Source of the DNA: Asterias rubens
Taxonomy: Eukaryota > Echinodermata > Asteroidea > Forcipulatida > Asteriidae
Direction of reading: 5' to 3'
Length of the DNA: 64,000 nt
Assembly (NCBI RefSeq): GCF_902459465.1
Contig: NC_047068.1
Coordinates: 8,370,001-8,434,000 of the forward strand
Position numbers and translations under genes: made by a program. Below, one piece after another: positions 11,582-26,100 of the stretch. Numbering within the stretch: the stretch's first letter is position 1; every line of letters starts with the position of its first letter. The notes beneath the pieces are model-generated. The model ran no database searches and was not told where the DNA came from. It saw nothing but the letters and a program-made list of their open reading frames with translations.

Positions 11582-12296
11582 TTAAAGTCACCTGGAAATA
11601 TAATTTTATTTTCTTCAAACATTAGAGTATTTATGTTTCTGAACAATAACAAATTTTTTGGAGTAATTGTTTTTAACGATTTATATGTTTAAAAAAAAAA
11701 AAAAAGTTGTGTGGGGGTGACTCCGCCACCCCTTTTGTGACGTCAATCGAGTCAGACTTTGCCTCGATCGAACATCGAAACACACGTACATTCAAGTCCT
11801 AGTCGTGAATTGTTTAGTTGTTTGTACAACTAAAGATGGGGTCAGTTCGCAAGTCTTTTCCAGCGCAGTGCAGCAAACACTTCTAGCCGTTGTGCTTCGA
11901 GAATCCGGAATACACATTTTGACATGAAGAGAAAAGTTCTTTTCTAAAACATGACGCCATCCCAACAATTTTTCCAGCTAGAGGGGAAGTCGAAGAAGGT
12001 ACCTGAAAGACGTAACGAACCTAAAGGAGCATTTGCCTAACGTGAAAAAAATCAGGCATTGTAGCTTGTGCCAAGCGTCACTATCTTATGTTGGCACTGC
12101 ATGCGATTCATTGCGCCTCGATTGACGTCACGAACAGCGCCCTCTCGTGTCGGGCTTTTTTTCAAATTTGTAAATAACATGGAAACTAGTTGTTTTAAAC
12201 CTTAGTTAATTGTTTATTCATAATCCACTCATCAACACACATATTTTAGTGAAAAAAGCTTTATTTTGACAAAATACCCCTTCCAGGTGACTTTAA
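11582..12296. mobile_element. TTAA-flanked non-autonomous transposon carrying a fossil THAP domain (copy 1)
   Basis: The ends are AGTCACCTGGAA (from 11586) and its exact complement (to 12292), flanked on both sides by TTAA. Subterminal copies of GTGACGTCAATCGAG lie inverted near 11738 and 12117. Inside, the plus strand has remnants of a THAP zinc-finger domain: the ACTAAAGATGGGGTCAGT segment, a CSKHF segment near 11865, and A-I-P-T-I-F near 11960. These lie in different frames with a stop between them. The N-terminal Cys-x-x-x-x-Cys part is missing. Confidence 0.8.
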
Positions 12297-13879
12297 TACA
12301 AAGAATATATTTACGACAATGTACAAAAATCTCTGTATTCTACAACAAAATCTCTACAGTCGCAGGCAAATGGCAACCTCTTTTATCTTCGGTCATTGTT
12401 GTCTCTTGTAAGAAATAGGACTGTTCTGATTGTTTAGCTGCCTGCATTCTCAACAATCAGGACAATTCCGATAAAGTACATTCAGCAGGTATGCTATCTG
12501 TAAATTATGCTTTGGTGTGGGCCAAAACCTACTACATTTGCACACCAGCACTTGGGATGTGACACCAACAGACTCCCTTTCTGTGACCATCAAGACTAGG
12601 TACTGATCTATTTTTAAGCCTGGAAAGTTTGTTGACATCTGCCCCTCCCTGACAAGCTCACTCCAAATAAACAGTTCTCGTTTTTCTGTTTACATGTATT
12701 TGGAGCCAGCCGTTGCACCATAGAGCAAGGAAGAGTGGTTGCACATACTGACTTCCATACATGTGTACATTGTCAATGATTGTACCATGCACCCTACTTC
12801 CGATTCTCAATTTGGATTGGAATCGGTAGGAACAGTTTAACGGAAGTCTCAAGTTCCGTTTAAACACAAAGAAAAATAAATGTAGGCACAACCCTATTTT
12901 AAATGTTATGTAGTAAACAAAGTTATAAAACCAATGTAATGTGATTCCATTTAAACTTGTTTGCTTCAAAGTAATGGAGTAAAAGTGTACATCAAAGTCG
13001 CAATCGTAACCAATAACTGTATCGATTGAATTAGCCATTAGGTAATCATTAGCAAAGGACCGAAACTTTGATTGGTTACAGCCGTGAAAACGCACCCAAG
13101 ACAATAGAAATCTTGTCTGTTAGCAGTAGGTTTTAGGACTCCATATGACCACCAGCTTCATTTCCCTAGTTTGTCGGCATTTCATGTAATTATGCTATAG
13201 ACTGTATCAAATAACCCCTTTTGGCTATGAAAGTCGCCATATTGAAGGGCAGACCGCATGCGTTCTCAACGCATACATCAATGTAGCACGCAGTGCTTCT
13301 GGTTTGATTTCTATGCCACACAAACGCACACCAACACGCACACGCTCACAGACAGCATGTTGTAGGGCAGTTATTTGAATGGTGACATCATAACAAAAAG
13401 ATCATATTTAAATACAGACTATTGACACTTTTTTTCTGTAGTTTTGTTTACGCTACTTGATTTTAGCTTTTGTACTGGGTCACTTTTCATTCTTTTGATG
13501 CTCACGTCAGGTCCCTAAATCCAAGTTTAAAACGAGTCTTCTATTTTTGAGAACTGATAAAGGCATCCTGATCCACTTTTGGTACACATGTCATCACGTA
13601 TTACATACATATGTGGTTTGTTATGTTTGATTGCAGGTCCCTGGATCAAACTGATAGCACACTGATAGAACACTTATAGAAAACCTAAAAATAAGGGGCA
13701 GGATTTGTAATGGGTTCAAAGAACAACCAAATCTCAGTTTCCTAAAGAAAAACATTTTGTTAAATTTATAGTTCCGACATAATTTCAGTTTAACTAAATC
13801 TAAATTTAGCCAGTCAGTTTCTCTAGTGGTTTATATTGATACTTCAAAAAATCAGTCAAAATATTAAGAAAAACTTCCA
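12297..13879. other. No gene recognised
   Basis: The longest frame (12658-13104, minus) shows no domain and uses rare-looking, AT-driven residues. I see no repeats that I can assign. Confidence 0.4.
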
Positions 13880-14120
13880 TAATGAGGCAATGGACACAGA
13901 CCCCATGCAGATCATGGCCTCTGTTGCCCCCCTGGTCTTGGCCTTTGTGCCCAACCAAAAGTTTCTCACAGACTTTAAGATTGTCCAGTGCAAGTGCCCC
14001 TGGTGTCTTGGCCCCTGGTCTTGTGCCCCTTCAAAAGTTTCTCATAGACTCAAAGATTTTCAAGTGCACGTGCCTTTGCAAACTGAAAATGCCCTCTCAA
14101 AGATGAAATTCCAGGCCTAG
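13880..14120. repeat. GTGCCC-rich repeat with internal duplication
   Basis: Two related stretches (GTTTCTCACAGACTTTAAGATT and GTTTCTCATAGACTCAAAGA, each preceded by CCTTGG/CTTGTGCCC) stand about 65 bp apart. It lies just 3' of the third I-BAR exon in transcript sense. Confidence 0.5.
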
Positions 14121-14161
14121 TGAGAGAGAAAAAACCTGTAGTGGCCTCCTTTTTTACTCAC

Positions 14162-17100
14162 CTATCTGTCTGGCACTTTTGCTTTCACTCGCCAGTTCTC
14201 CAACTCTCATCAACGCATCGTAGTAATCTTTGGCAACTTGAGTGACATCTGGAGAAAGAGAAGACCACAAAAAAAAAACCATTGAAAAACAGGGTCTGGA
14301 CGAGCGATTTCAAGAAGATGAAGGAAATGTGTTTAAACAATATTATTTTATCTCTATTATAGCTCATAACAGATCAACTGAAGAAAAAAAAGTGTATTTG
14401 TAGATGATGCCAGCATATTGATGCAAAGTGAAACTTCAAGGGCAGGTCAAAGAAAAGATCCCATTGTAGTCCCATTGTGCCATGTGGAAGTGTCGTGGCC
14501 TAGCGGTTAAGAGCACCTAATTCAAACTCTGGTATTTCTGATCAGCAGAGTGGGGGTTCGAATCTCCAGCCGTGACACTTGTGTCCTAAAGCAAGACACT
14601 TTACCATTGCTTCGTCCTTCGGATGGGACGTAAAGCCGTTGGTCCCATGTGTTGTGTAACGCATGTAAAAGAACCCAGTGCACTTATTGAAAAGAGAAGG
14701 GGTTCGCCCCGGTGTTCCTTGCTGTGGCTGCTTAATGCGCCGTAGCACCTTGTAAACCCTTATAAGTGCTACATAATTGGGTCTCAGAATCCACCACTGC
14801 AATAACCTATCTTTCTGAAAGTTTGTATATACTCAGCGCCTTGAGTACCTTGTTTGGTAGATACGTGCGCTGACTTCGATATTATTATCATCAAATAGAT
14901 CAATAACAAACATTTTGCGAGTATTCTGTTTGCAAATGCCGGACATTTGAATTAAAATCAATGAAATCAAATAAATCAACGACTGAAAATGAAATGAATA
15001 AACTCAATGACTGAAGTCACTAAAATCAATGAAACCAATGATTTAAATACATGAGTGAAACCTATTAAATCAATGACTCGGATCACTAAAACAAAATGGC
15101 TGAAATCATTGAAATCAATGAATAAATCAATGAAAGTAATCTGAATTACTTTTCAGAGGGTTAAACGCTTCTCACATAATCATGAGAAGTCTAAGTCTGT
15201 ACTCATGAAGCTACATGTACCTGATATAATAAATTATCCACAAATTATTTACAAATGGCTTTGAAATTTGTCCATTGATAATTGCATTTAAATAATTTAT
15301 TACTCCAGAAAAACACTATAAACAGAAGGACAGTTAGTAATCTTCAACTACAGGCTAACGCTGATGCCCATGGCCTAAAAGTTACCATGGAAATTTGACT
15401 TTATAATGGAAGGGAAGTGACATTTCCATGGAAATAGAAAATCCCAAACAAACCTGACACACCTAGATGGAAAAGGGCCTAGGGAGAACATGAATATTTG
15501 TGTCACTTTATGCGTAAACACAGATCTTTCATTCTTGCAATTTTGCATAGAAAAATATTGTGACAGGTAAGTTTTGATCATAGAATTACATCATAAAAAT
15601 ATTGGGTAAATACATCACAATAAATGGTGTACATTTTGGTATACATGCGCTATAATATTAGTAGTATTATTACATGTACATGTACATGCTCTTTTAATCT
15701 TATAAGTACAATCTTTCTCTGTGATGTTAACCTCCCAATTATTGATCTGTTGAAATTTAGCAAGAAACCATATGTCGTTCTGAATCATACATGAATGAAT
15801 GGACGCCCAGTAAGGTCAATTAAGAAATCAATGAGTCTGTTCAGTAAGTAAGGGGTTAGTACCTCTCCAACACTATAGCTTCTTCATCTTGTATTCAGAA
15901 CTTTCGCACACGAGAGAGGACGTACCCAGCAGCAATCCCTGTGATCAGGGGCCCTCCCGGTTGATGCCGCTGGGCTTCAATTTCAAACTGGACTGCAAGC
16001 CCGAGGCCAGTAGTTTTAGTGTTCGGCCAGTAAACATATAATAGGCACTTTTCGTTTTCGACGACGGATGGTTCTGCGACGGTTGTTCAGCTAAACGTTG
16101 TCGTTTTCAGTACAACGAAGATTCATCCCAAGTACTGTCATAGAAATTGAGGGATGACCGTCCTCAAAGCTGACGCATGCGCAGATGACGCCAAATGTCA
16201 TCTTTGCCGCGCAGAACCATCCGTCGTCGAAAACGAAAAGTCCCTAATGACTGGACAAGTCCAGTCAGTGGCCTTATTTATAAAAAATTGAATTAGAAAA
16301 GCTTTCTCTGTGTAAATATACCAGCGCAAATGTTGACTTTGAGTCTGATGCAATACCTTTCAAATGTGTTAGTATGAAGGCCTACATCCATAGAGCTATA
16401 TATATTGACTAGAGCGGTAACTTGCTCTGCGTTTTGAAGCCACCCTAGGCGCAGACATGTTTGCAGTGATTTTTTTAATATTCGGCGTGTGCGCTTTATG
16501 TACGCGACTGCCCAATCGCGTACGTCCGCGCTACGAAAACCGTAACTTCGACTTGATTGCAGACTAAAAAAAATATACGCGCCTTTTAAACATGGCACAC
16601 ATGACGCTCGCAATTTGTGACGCTGATCAGCAGATTGTGCGTTCACATTTGCTGCATTTTTTGCTTCGATGACACATAAAAAAACAAAAACGCACTATCA
16701 TGCAAATAGCCGTACAGTTGCCATACAAAAATTCAAGGTCTTGTATTGGTTTGTACATAAACATGGATGCGCCCACACGGCTTCAAAACCTTCGTGTGTG
16801 TATAACGGGGTGTTAGCGCTCTAGTCAAAATATATATAACTCTATGCCTACATCATACCAGGGCTCAAACGTGTGTACACTGTACTGCATGAGGCCAGTA
16901 GTTTTAGTGTTGGGCCAGTAAACATGACTGGACAAGTCCAACGAACATTTAAATGGAAATTCAATTGAATTAGCATTCCTTTTTGTGTAATATCTTGTGC
17001 AAATGTTGACTTTGAGTCTGATAGAATACCTTTTAATAGTATTAGTAATGAAGGGCTACATCATATCTGGGATCCAATGTTACACGCACAGGTCTAAGGC

Positions 17101-20100
17101 CAGTAGTTTTAGTTTTGGGCCAGTAAACTTATGACTGGAAAAGTATGGCAGTCTGGGTTTTTTTCTACCTTAATTGAATAAGAATATCTCACTCTTTGTA
17201 TAAATATCCTGTTTAAATGATGATTTTGAGTCCGATACTTTCAATTGAATTCAGTAATGAAGTAAAAATACTCATCAAAGACCAATGAGATTTAAGAACA
17301 ATGCCTTCTGTCGGTCAATTTAAGATCTCTTACAAAAGAGTCCTCCTCTCCCACTATGTAACATAGCTTTTCTCTCCACTTATATATATTTTCTTTTGTC
17401 GTCTTCAGTTAGCCTGGTTTAATATTCGTTGTATTTTGTCGTCAGCATTTTGTATTGTCATTGTTTCTTCTCCGATGTTTGTTTGTTTGTTTGTTTATTT
17501 GTTTGTTTTTTCACTTGTCTGTAAAGGCTGTTGTCTACAAGCCACGGCTTATCTAACAGCCTCATGCTCTCGCTCCTGTATTGTACATAGTTAATTCCTA
17601 GTTATTAATTTATTATTTGCTTTTAGATTATATTGTTTTTGTATAGTTTAATGCATTTTAGATTCGTTAAATTTCTATGTACTGTTTAAGTCTCTTTTTT
17701 CTTTTCTTTTTCTACAAGAGTATGGAATAAACGTTTTATTGAATTGAATTGAATTAAATCTTCTCTTAACATCTTTCAGTACTTGTTCAAATAAATTAAT
17801 TAAACAAAAATTAAATTCATGTAAAACTGTCAGGAAGTATGGTTCTCGTTTTGATTCTGGTCTTGCAAAAAACAATTCTTGTCCAGGTAACATTTTAGGC
17901 CAATAGCCCTGTGGTTTTGTGGATTTTCCTGGCCAAATTCGAGTACTGAATGCATGAGCGGAGTAATTCTTTTGTGATCGGTAATGGCTTAATAATAATG
18001 AAACTTCAGCACCTTTGGTTTAGTGGGTTTAGAAAGTTCAATGCTAAGAATATAAAATAATATTGAAATTGAAAGGTGATTCTATTTTTAGAAATCAAAA
18101 ATTGTTTGGGCTTCAATTGTCAACATAAAATGTACTTTCACTTGTCAAATATCCAATACACTAGTACATTGTAAATCTAAACATAAAATGTACAAATTTG
18201 TCTGTATGATTAAATAAAACAAAAACCACAGCATAGGAGTTATTTGTAATGTGTATGTGTTGTATACCACTTCTACCATAAATCCCAAGAAATTGACAGT
18301 GAATTCCTTATGACATATTTTATTTGCAATCACCTTCTTCACATTATGTAAAATTCCTCCCTGTGCACACATCCGACAAAGCACCCAAATGCAAAGATTT
18401 TATTGATGTAAATGTTCATGCATTATGAGCGGGAGTTACCATGCCAACGTTTGACTTTCTTTCATCCTTATTTGTCTGAGTACATTTGTCTTACAAATTC
18501 CTACGAGGAGTAAATGATTTTATCTTATTTGTGAATAAAGAAGATTGAGTGTGATACCTGCGCATGGGGTTAAGTGCAAATTGTCTTAGTGTGTAAACAA
18601 TGAGTAAACGCAGAATTCCATCGGTTAACTCAGGGTTCTGCCCACATGGTCAGTGCCGGAAAACATTTCAGCACTCAGGATTTTTCTCAATTTCAGATCA
18701 CCACACGTTTTCAAAATTATAATGTAAACTTGCAATTTCCTTTCAAATCTTTTCAACAAAAATTTGTAAAATTGAATATAAACATTACCACCAGTACAAT
18801 AATGTTATCCAAAGCCATACATTTGGGGTTAATCTTTGGTTTCAGTCCATTTTTATGATCTAAGGAAAAACAAATCTGCCACTAAATAAATCCTGGGCAG
18901 AACCCTGTTTTAAATGAACAGGGCCCAATTTCAACAAGCATGTAAGCACAACAATTTGCTAAGCACAATAAGTATTGCTAAGCAAAAAAAAGGGTCTCAG
19001 CCAAAATTCCATAATGTATAAATTGTTGTGACTGGTAACCCGTTCAATTTGTGCTTAGCAAAGGAATCTGCAAAGCACGATAGCTCAGTTAGATGTAGCC
19101 GAGCTCCTGCACGTTAGCTCAGAGGTTGCAGGTTCAAGTCCAACAGCAGTAATTTTGTCTTTGTTCGATCCAACGTTGTACAAAATGTACCTAGTCAGTT
19201 TCCCTTGTAGTTTAATATTGGATAAACAAAATTTACAACATCTCTTAAAATTAGCACCAGCAGAAATCAGCAAGAATTACCCCGCTCCCCTCCCCAACCC
19301 TTTCAAACTAACAATCCACTGCATGACAGGAATTTTATTACATCATAACCGCCTCCACCTGTTGTCAAGTTAGTATGACGTCAAATCAGGCTCGTTGACA
19401 ACTTTTGTTATTAACATCCCTAGTGCAAACTCAGAGTGCCTAAATGAGGATAAATCCCATAAATATGGGTGTGGATACTTCCTATTCAAACATCATCGTC
19501 TTTCACTTGATTGTACTTGACCAGTTGGAACTAACTCGCAGATAAATAAACACCACAAAGCAAAGATGTTTTAAAGGCACTAGACACTTATTGGTTATTT
19601 CTTCCAAAAAATGTTTTAGCATAAAAACTTACTTGGTAATGTGCAATGGAGAGCTGTTGATACATGTAGTATAAATCATTGTGAGAGACGGCTCTCTCTG
19701 AAGTATTGTTATTATCGTGAAAGAGGTACATTCTCACTCAAACATTAAAAGACTTCAGGCCTGAAGTCTTTTTTAGGCATCTGAAAGCGCACAATTTTTT
19801 GGCAACAAGGTCGTTCTCTCATTGACCAATGACCACTTGAGTCAAAATTCTCACAGGTTTGTTATTTTATGTTGGGATCATGGGTTACACCAAGTGAGAA
19901 TACTGGTTTCTAAAAGAATCACCAAAGGTGTCCAGTACCTTTAAGACTAAGAGTAGTAAGTTACTTGTCTGGGGATGGTAACTATGAAGGGGCTTGGGAA
20001 GAGGTTCGCCTCAATGTGTTTGACAGGTCAACAGATTGAAAATGACTGGGTAAATAGGGAGTAAGTTTATATTTCCCATTAATCTATGCAATGCTGTTGC

Positions 20101-23100
20101 AGCATAGGGCACTCATATTGCACAATGTTGAAATACTGCCAAATATTTGGCCGGACTCTCATTCCGAGCCTAGAGGCAAAATTGAGGCAAAATAGAGGCA
20201 CTTTCCTTCTGCCTTGAAATGTTCCTTTATAAATTTAAGATTGCTTCATAGAGATTCCCTTAACCTCTCTATCCTTGCGAGGCCTACATTTTTGTAAACT
20301 GTACCATGTAACTACATTGCATGCATAGAACTGTTTGTATGTAATATCATAGAGTAGGGACAGAGATGTCCCGATAACCTCTAAAAAACAGGGCTTGATT
20401 AGGGTTAGGGTTAGGGTTACAGTTGAGGTAATGGATTGGAAAGTGCATTACGGGTATGTGGGAACATACAGGGATGAGAAAACAGGGGTGTGGAAGACAG
20501 TGGGTGTCAGAAAATAGGGGTGTGGAAGATAGTGGGTGTAAGAAAATAGGGGTGTGGAACATACAGTAGGTGTGTCAGATCATAGTTTGTGTGTACCAGT
20601 TGTACGCAGCTTACAGTTTGTCATGCAGGGCTCGACATTTACGCCGGACTGCAGACCCAAGTATTGTAAGATCAGATTGTGTATTTCACTTCTTAGGGAT
20701 TATTCTTCTTGCATGGACATATTCGCCCAGATTTGTTGGCGATATCTTAATACGCGACCACCTTTTGAAACGAAACTTCCACAGCATAGTTTTATTCAAT
20801 TGTATACCGACATTTATGTAGGATTAAATCAATGGACGGTAAAAAAACCAAAGGTCTACTTTGGCTCCAACCTTCATGCAAAAAAGTTGACTTCCTCAAC
20901 TCAATGTGTAAAAAAAGTGAAATTCGATGATTTGTGTCCCAGCCAACACACAGACCCTATTGATTTTACAGTGACTTATTAATGATTAGATCACCCCAAG
21001 GTTAGTTCCAGGGCCCCCCTGGTGATATCCACTTCCTGAGCACAACACAGCACAACACCTTCACTTTACTTCCTGGTGTGACCCTAGTGGTGTGACAAAG
21101 CTCCTCCAGCAGTACCAGACAGGACACTGTTGTGATTGTAGTGTACATGAACCATGATCATTGTAACAATCAATATAAAATTATACTCATCAGCAATCAA
21201 CACAAGGACAGTGGCTCAACTCAATCAAATTTGTTTCTCCAATGTCAATAGCGAATGCATTAATCAACAGAGAATAATTTAATACAAACTTCCAACAGAC
21301 CTTCCCATTGTTGATAAACAAACCGGCTGCTGGTTGACCGCCGAATGTTACTATAAACGCCAACCTCCAAGATAAGAATTTTTTTTTCACATTTTAGAAA
21401 AGCAGACTTAAAGGCAGTGGACACTATTGGTAATTGTCAAAGACTAGCCTTCACAGTAAGTGTATCTCAACATATATGCATAAAATAACAAACTTGTGAA
21501 AATTTGAGCTCAATTGGTTGTTGAAGTTGGAAGATAACTTAAATAGAAAAAGACTATTGGTAATTGTCAAAGACTAGCCTTCACAGTTAGTGTATCTCAA
21601 CATATATGCATAAAATAACAAACATGTGAAAATTTGAGCTCAATCGGTCATCGAACTTGCCAGATAATAATGAAAGAAAAAAACACCCATGTCACACAAA
21701 GTTGTGTGCGTTTAGATGGTTGATTTCAAGACCTCAAGTTCTAAATCTGAGGTCTCGAAATCAAATTCATGGAAAATTACTTCTTTCTCGAAAAACTATA
21801 GAACTTCAGAGGGAGCCGTTTCTCACAATGTTTTATACCATCAACCTCTCCCCATTACTCACCACCAAGAAAGGTTTTATGCTATAAATTATTTTGAGTA
21901 ATTACCAATAGTGTCCACGGCCTTTAATAAATGAAATAAAAACAACCAAATGCCAGAGTCCTTATCAAGGTCTCTGAACTTGGCTCTGTAAGGTCAGAAA
22001 TTCAGTAGCTTGATACAGATGTTTGAGGCTCATGCGGGATCCAGTGAAAGCGCCCCATACTAGGTGGGATTCGAACCCATGACCTTTGCATTGCTTTCGC
22101 AGATGTCTTACCACTAGCCTAGTGGCTGACGGACCACTGAAACAAATAGCTTAGTGATCCCGCTGGCTAGTCATTGAAAAAGTTATGCGCAAACCCTGTT
22201 AAATTCAAATCACAATCTGATTTGACTTTTTAGCCCCTTGTATCTATTGGCCTACTGTCTATCTTTTGTGCATATTTGAACAATGATAAGAGAAGACAAT
22301 CATGCCATTCATTTTACGCCCACTGCAGTTTGGAATTCAAATATTTGTTTTAAGTATGTCAGTACAGCATACTTGAGCCCCAAAACTGTTGGGTGATAAC
22401 TTTGAGTGGTAGTAGTGAAGTAGTGTTGAGAGATTGACATTTTACTGTTTTTTTCTTGAATAGACTGTGCAAGTCTCTCAAGTGTTCAAACATATTTGGG
22501 AGCACTTTGGTCCCACGTTGCTTTAATATTCAAAGGAAACAAACATGAGCAATTTAAAAGGTGCTAAATGATGTATCAATCAATGTGACACTTGCACTCT
22601 ATTGTATGTTCAATCCACATAGCGCCTTGTTTTTATTATAGTTTTTTAAGTACATCATAAAGTGTCACAGCCGAGTGGTTAAGAGCATCGAATTCAAGTT
22701 CTGATGCCAAGTCACCGGAGTGTGGGTTCGAACCCCGGTCGTGACATTTGTGTCCTTGAGGAAGATACTTTACTATAAGTGCTTCTCTTCACCCAGGGGT
22801 ATAAATGGGTACCTGCGAGGGTAGAGGTTGATATTGTGAATGATAAAGCCTTCCGAGCGCCACGGCAGCTCGGGGAGCTGTATTATTATTATTGTTAAAT
22901 TAAATACAAACCTCTGGAATTTGTACAACTTGGTTATTATAAGTAATGTATCGATTAAGTCAATATTTATGTTAATGTGAATGATTACCAGCACTATTCA
23001 GCTGTGATATATGGCCCAATTTCATAAAGCTGTTCTTAGAAAAACAGAGTTGTTTAAAAAAAAAAAAACAATTGTTTTAATTTACGATGTCAGTTTCCAT

Positions 23101-26100
23101 TGTGGTTTATTACCAGATATTTAAAATAAAAAATTGCATTAATTCCGTACAGGCACTGAACGTGTACAATGTCTTTAAGGCGATTTTTCTGCTGCCGCGC
23201 CCCAGGTATCACAATTTTGGGTGTGATCCCTGGCTATACGACAGTTAGAGATTGATTCTGACTGGCACCCCCAAACAAAGAATATTTTAAAACAAAATAG
23301 GGTGCCGACCAACATTAGGGCTAGAAACCTCTTTTGAGGGAGCACCAGTGCGCAGGTTCAAATCACGATTTAGTAAATTTGTCTTTATTCACCCCAAAGT
23401 TACTTCAAATTTAGTTTCCCTTAAATGGTTTATTCTTTAAAGTATTACTTGACCTGGGAAAATACCAAGGCAGCAGTAACAAGGTAAATGGCATGCCATT
23501 TTTGGATGGTAACCTGTTCCTGCTTTGTATTCATTCCCGAGAAAAACAATTAAACAAAATTATTTATTGGTAGCTTTTTTTTACACTGTGTCTATTAGTG
23601 CCTAGTAGCAGTTAGCCACAATAAACAATTCAAACTTTAGCACAAGTCAAGCAACTTTGCTGAGAACTTTGCCTATATAACAACAACCACCGTCAGATAG
23701 TTTCACAACATCCATTTCCTCATTTTGTGTTGTGGACCCTAACCACAAATGCAGAGATACAGATATCAATCACAGAAATCCACAGGAAGTTAGAGGAACT
23801 GGAGTGGTGTCCCTCAACTTGTCAGGAAATGGCCCAATGCTAGCAATCTAAGCTTCAAACATGCAGTGAAAAGGCAGTATCGTCACCCATTACATAGACT
23901 GCTACATGGCTAGTATAGGATAGTGCAGGTGCAGAAAAAGATATGCATTGTCATCACTTCAGGGAAGTGTTGTATTTCTTTTATGAAAAAGGAAAAGCTC
24001 AGGTCAAGTTACACCTAAAAGTAAAAAGTTTGATTTCAATCCTTTTTTTTCACTGTGAACTCCAGTCTTAAAATGGTTACTTCTTGCTATAAACTTCTAC
24101 CGTATGAACTCGTGTAAGATGACATCATTTGAAAATAGCACCGATGCCTTGGGTCAAAAGGAGGTTGCTCATTGGTCAATTCTGTATGCGCGCTTCCATT
24201 GTTTCATCACTATTTCACCTCTAAGATGGCGCCTGGATGATGTCTACAGACATAAAGAACCCATAGACGGACAGCACCTTTATGGAAATGAACGTCTAGA
24301 TACCGTAATTTTGACAGCACCAAACCGTGGATGACATCGATGCATAGAATATAGATCTTTTAATTATGCTCAAAGAATAGTATTGTTTTAAATATTATAA
24401 CAGCTCTCTCAACATTTCAAGCTACAAATTTATCAGTACAATTTTGATTTTTAAAAATAATAAAAGGTAGCAGGAATTTAAAAAAATGACACTATACTGT
24501 AAAAATATTAATTTAAAAATATTTATATACAAAAAGTTATAAAAATACTATATTTATATAATAAGCATTCAAAAGTTAGGTGTGATAAAAGACCGAAGGG
24601 TTGCTATGCACCATGTTTAAAAGTCACCTAGAAATAGATTTTTTTTCCCCCCTTCAAACATTAGAGTATATGTTTCTGAACAATAAAATAATTTTTTTAA
24701 TTAATTGTTTTTACAATACATGTTTAAAATAATAAATAAAGTTGTGTGGGGGTGACTCCGCCTACCCCTTTTGTGACATTAATCGAGGCAGACTTTGCCT
24801 CGATCGAACATCAAACACACGTACGTGCAAGTACATTCAAGTCCTAGTCGTGAGTTTGTATGTTTCGAAAAAGTTTTTTCTTGCATTTTTCCGGCAATGT
24901 CAACCAGGGCCCAATTTCATGGCTCTGCTTACCGCCGAATTCTGCGCTTACGATCGCGATTCCCCGCTTACATGCAAGCGCCGACTTTCTGCGCTAGCCC
25001 AGTAAGCGTAGAATGCCTAGGAAAGTGAAGTACGCACGCGCAGAAGCCCAAATTCGCAGTTTACCCGTGAAATACGCTTGCCGTAAGCACAGAATTCCCA
25101 CGATTCTGTGCTTCAGTAAGCAGAGCCATAAAATTGGGCCCAGGTGTATTGCTGCTGGATGCAGAAAAACAACTAAAGATGGGGTCAGTTTGCAAGTCTT
25201 TTCCAGCGCTTTGCAGCAAACACTTCGAGCCGTCGTGCTTTGAGAATCCAGAATACACTAAACATTTTGACATGAAGAGAAAAGTTCTTTTCTAAAACAT
25301 GACGCCATCCCAACAATTTTTCCAGCTAGTGGGGAAGTCGAAGAAGGTACCTGAAAGACGTAACGAACCTGAAGGAGCATTTGCCTTATGTGACAAAAAT
25401 CAGGTTTCAACTTTGAGGGCATGTTTTTAAGCTTGCGCCAAGCGTCACTATCTTGTGTTGGCATTGCATGCGATTCATCGTGCCTCGATTGACGTCACGA
25501 ACAGCGCCCTCTCGGGTCGGGCTTATTTTCAAATTTGTAAATAACATGGAAACTAATTCTTTTTAAACCTTAGTTAATTGTTGATTCATATTCCACTTAA
25601 CACATATTTTAGTGACAAAAGCTTTATTTTGACAAAATACCACTTCCAGGTGACTTTAAAGTTTTGCAAAATTTTGCTCACTTTTTTTCTCTTAATGTAC
25701 CTAAAAAAAATTCTTTTAAGATTTTAAATGTTGGGAACATGTTTTGTTCTTTTAAAAACATAAACTAAAATTGCCAAAAATATAAAGACATGGCCTGTCA
25801 TAGGACTCAGGTACAATGGATGTTACAAAGCGCTATATATCCAAACTTAGCGAAGTAATTAATTATACATACTTTGTGATGCTTTTTCATATGCTCTTCC
25901 GAGTGTAATGAGGCTCCGTAATTCTGGATTAAATCCTTCGATTGTGTTCTGCGGAAAGAAAGGAAAACATACTAAATAAACTCGGAAAGAAAAAAAAAAT
26001 TATTTGGTATTTTACAGATTTCATTATATAAAAAAAACCTAATATTCATTTGTAATTCATCATACAATCCTTTTTCAAATTTGTATCAACAAAACCGGAA

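Larger units (their letters stand above)
16003..17290. repeat. Triplicated 205-bp repeat, first unit enlarged by two transposons
   Basis: Units start GGCCAGTAGTTTTAGT at about 16005, 16893 and 17098, and share TGACTGGACAAGT and TGTTGACTTTGAGTCTGAT. Units 2 and 3 are about 205 and 190 bp. Unit 1 is about 888 bp, but shrinks to about 220 bp once the insertions at 16044-16244 and 16389-16846 are removed. Confidence 0.85.

Noticed and set aside
12658-13104. 148-codon minus-strand frame
   Set aside because: No domain, a composition driven by AT-rich DNA, and no support from neighbours.
20399-20419. Chromosome end
   Set aside because: Only about 3.5 TTAGGG units with ordinary sequence on both sides; an interstitial remnant.
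20554-20982. 142-codon plus-strand frame
   Set aside because: It starts inside a minisatellite, has no recognisable domain, and shows no splice or regulatory context.
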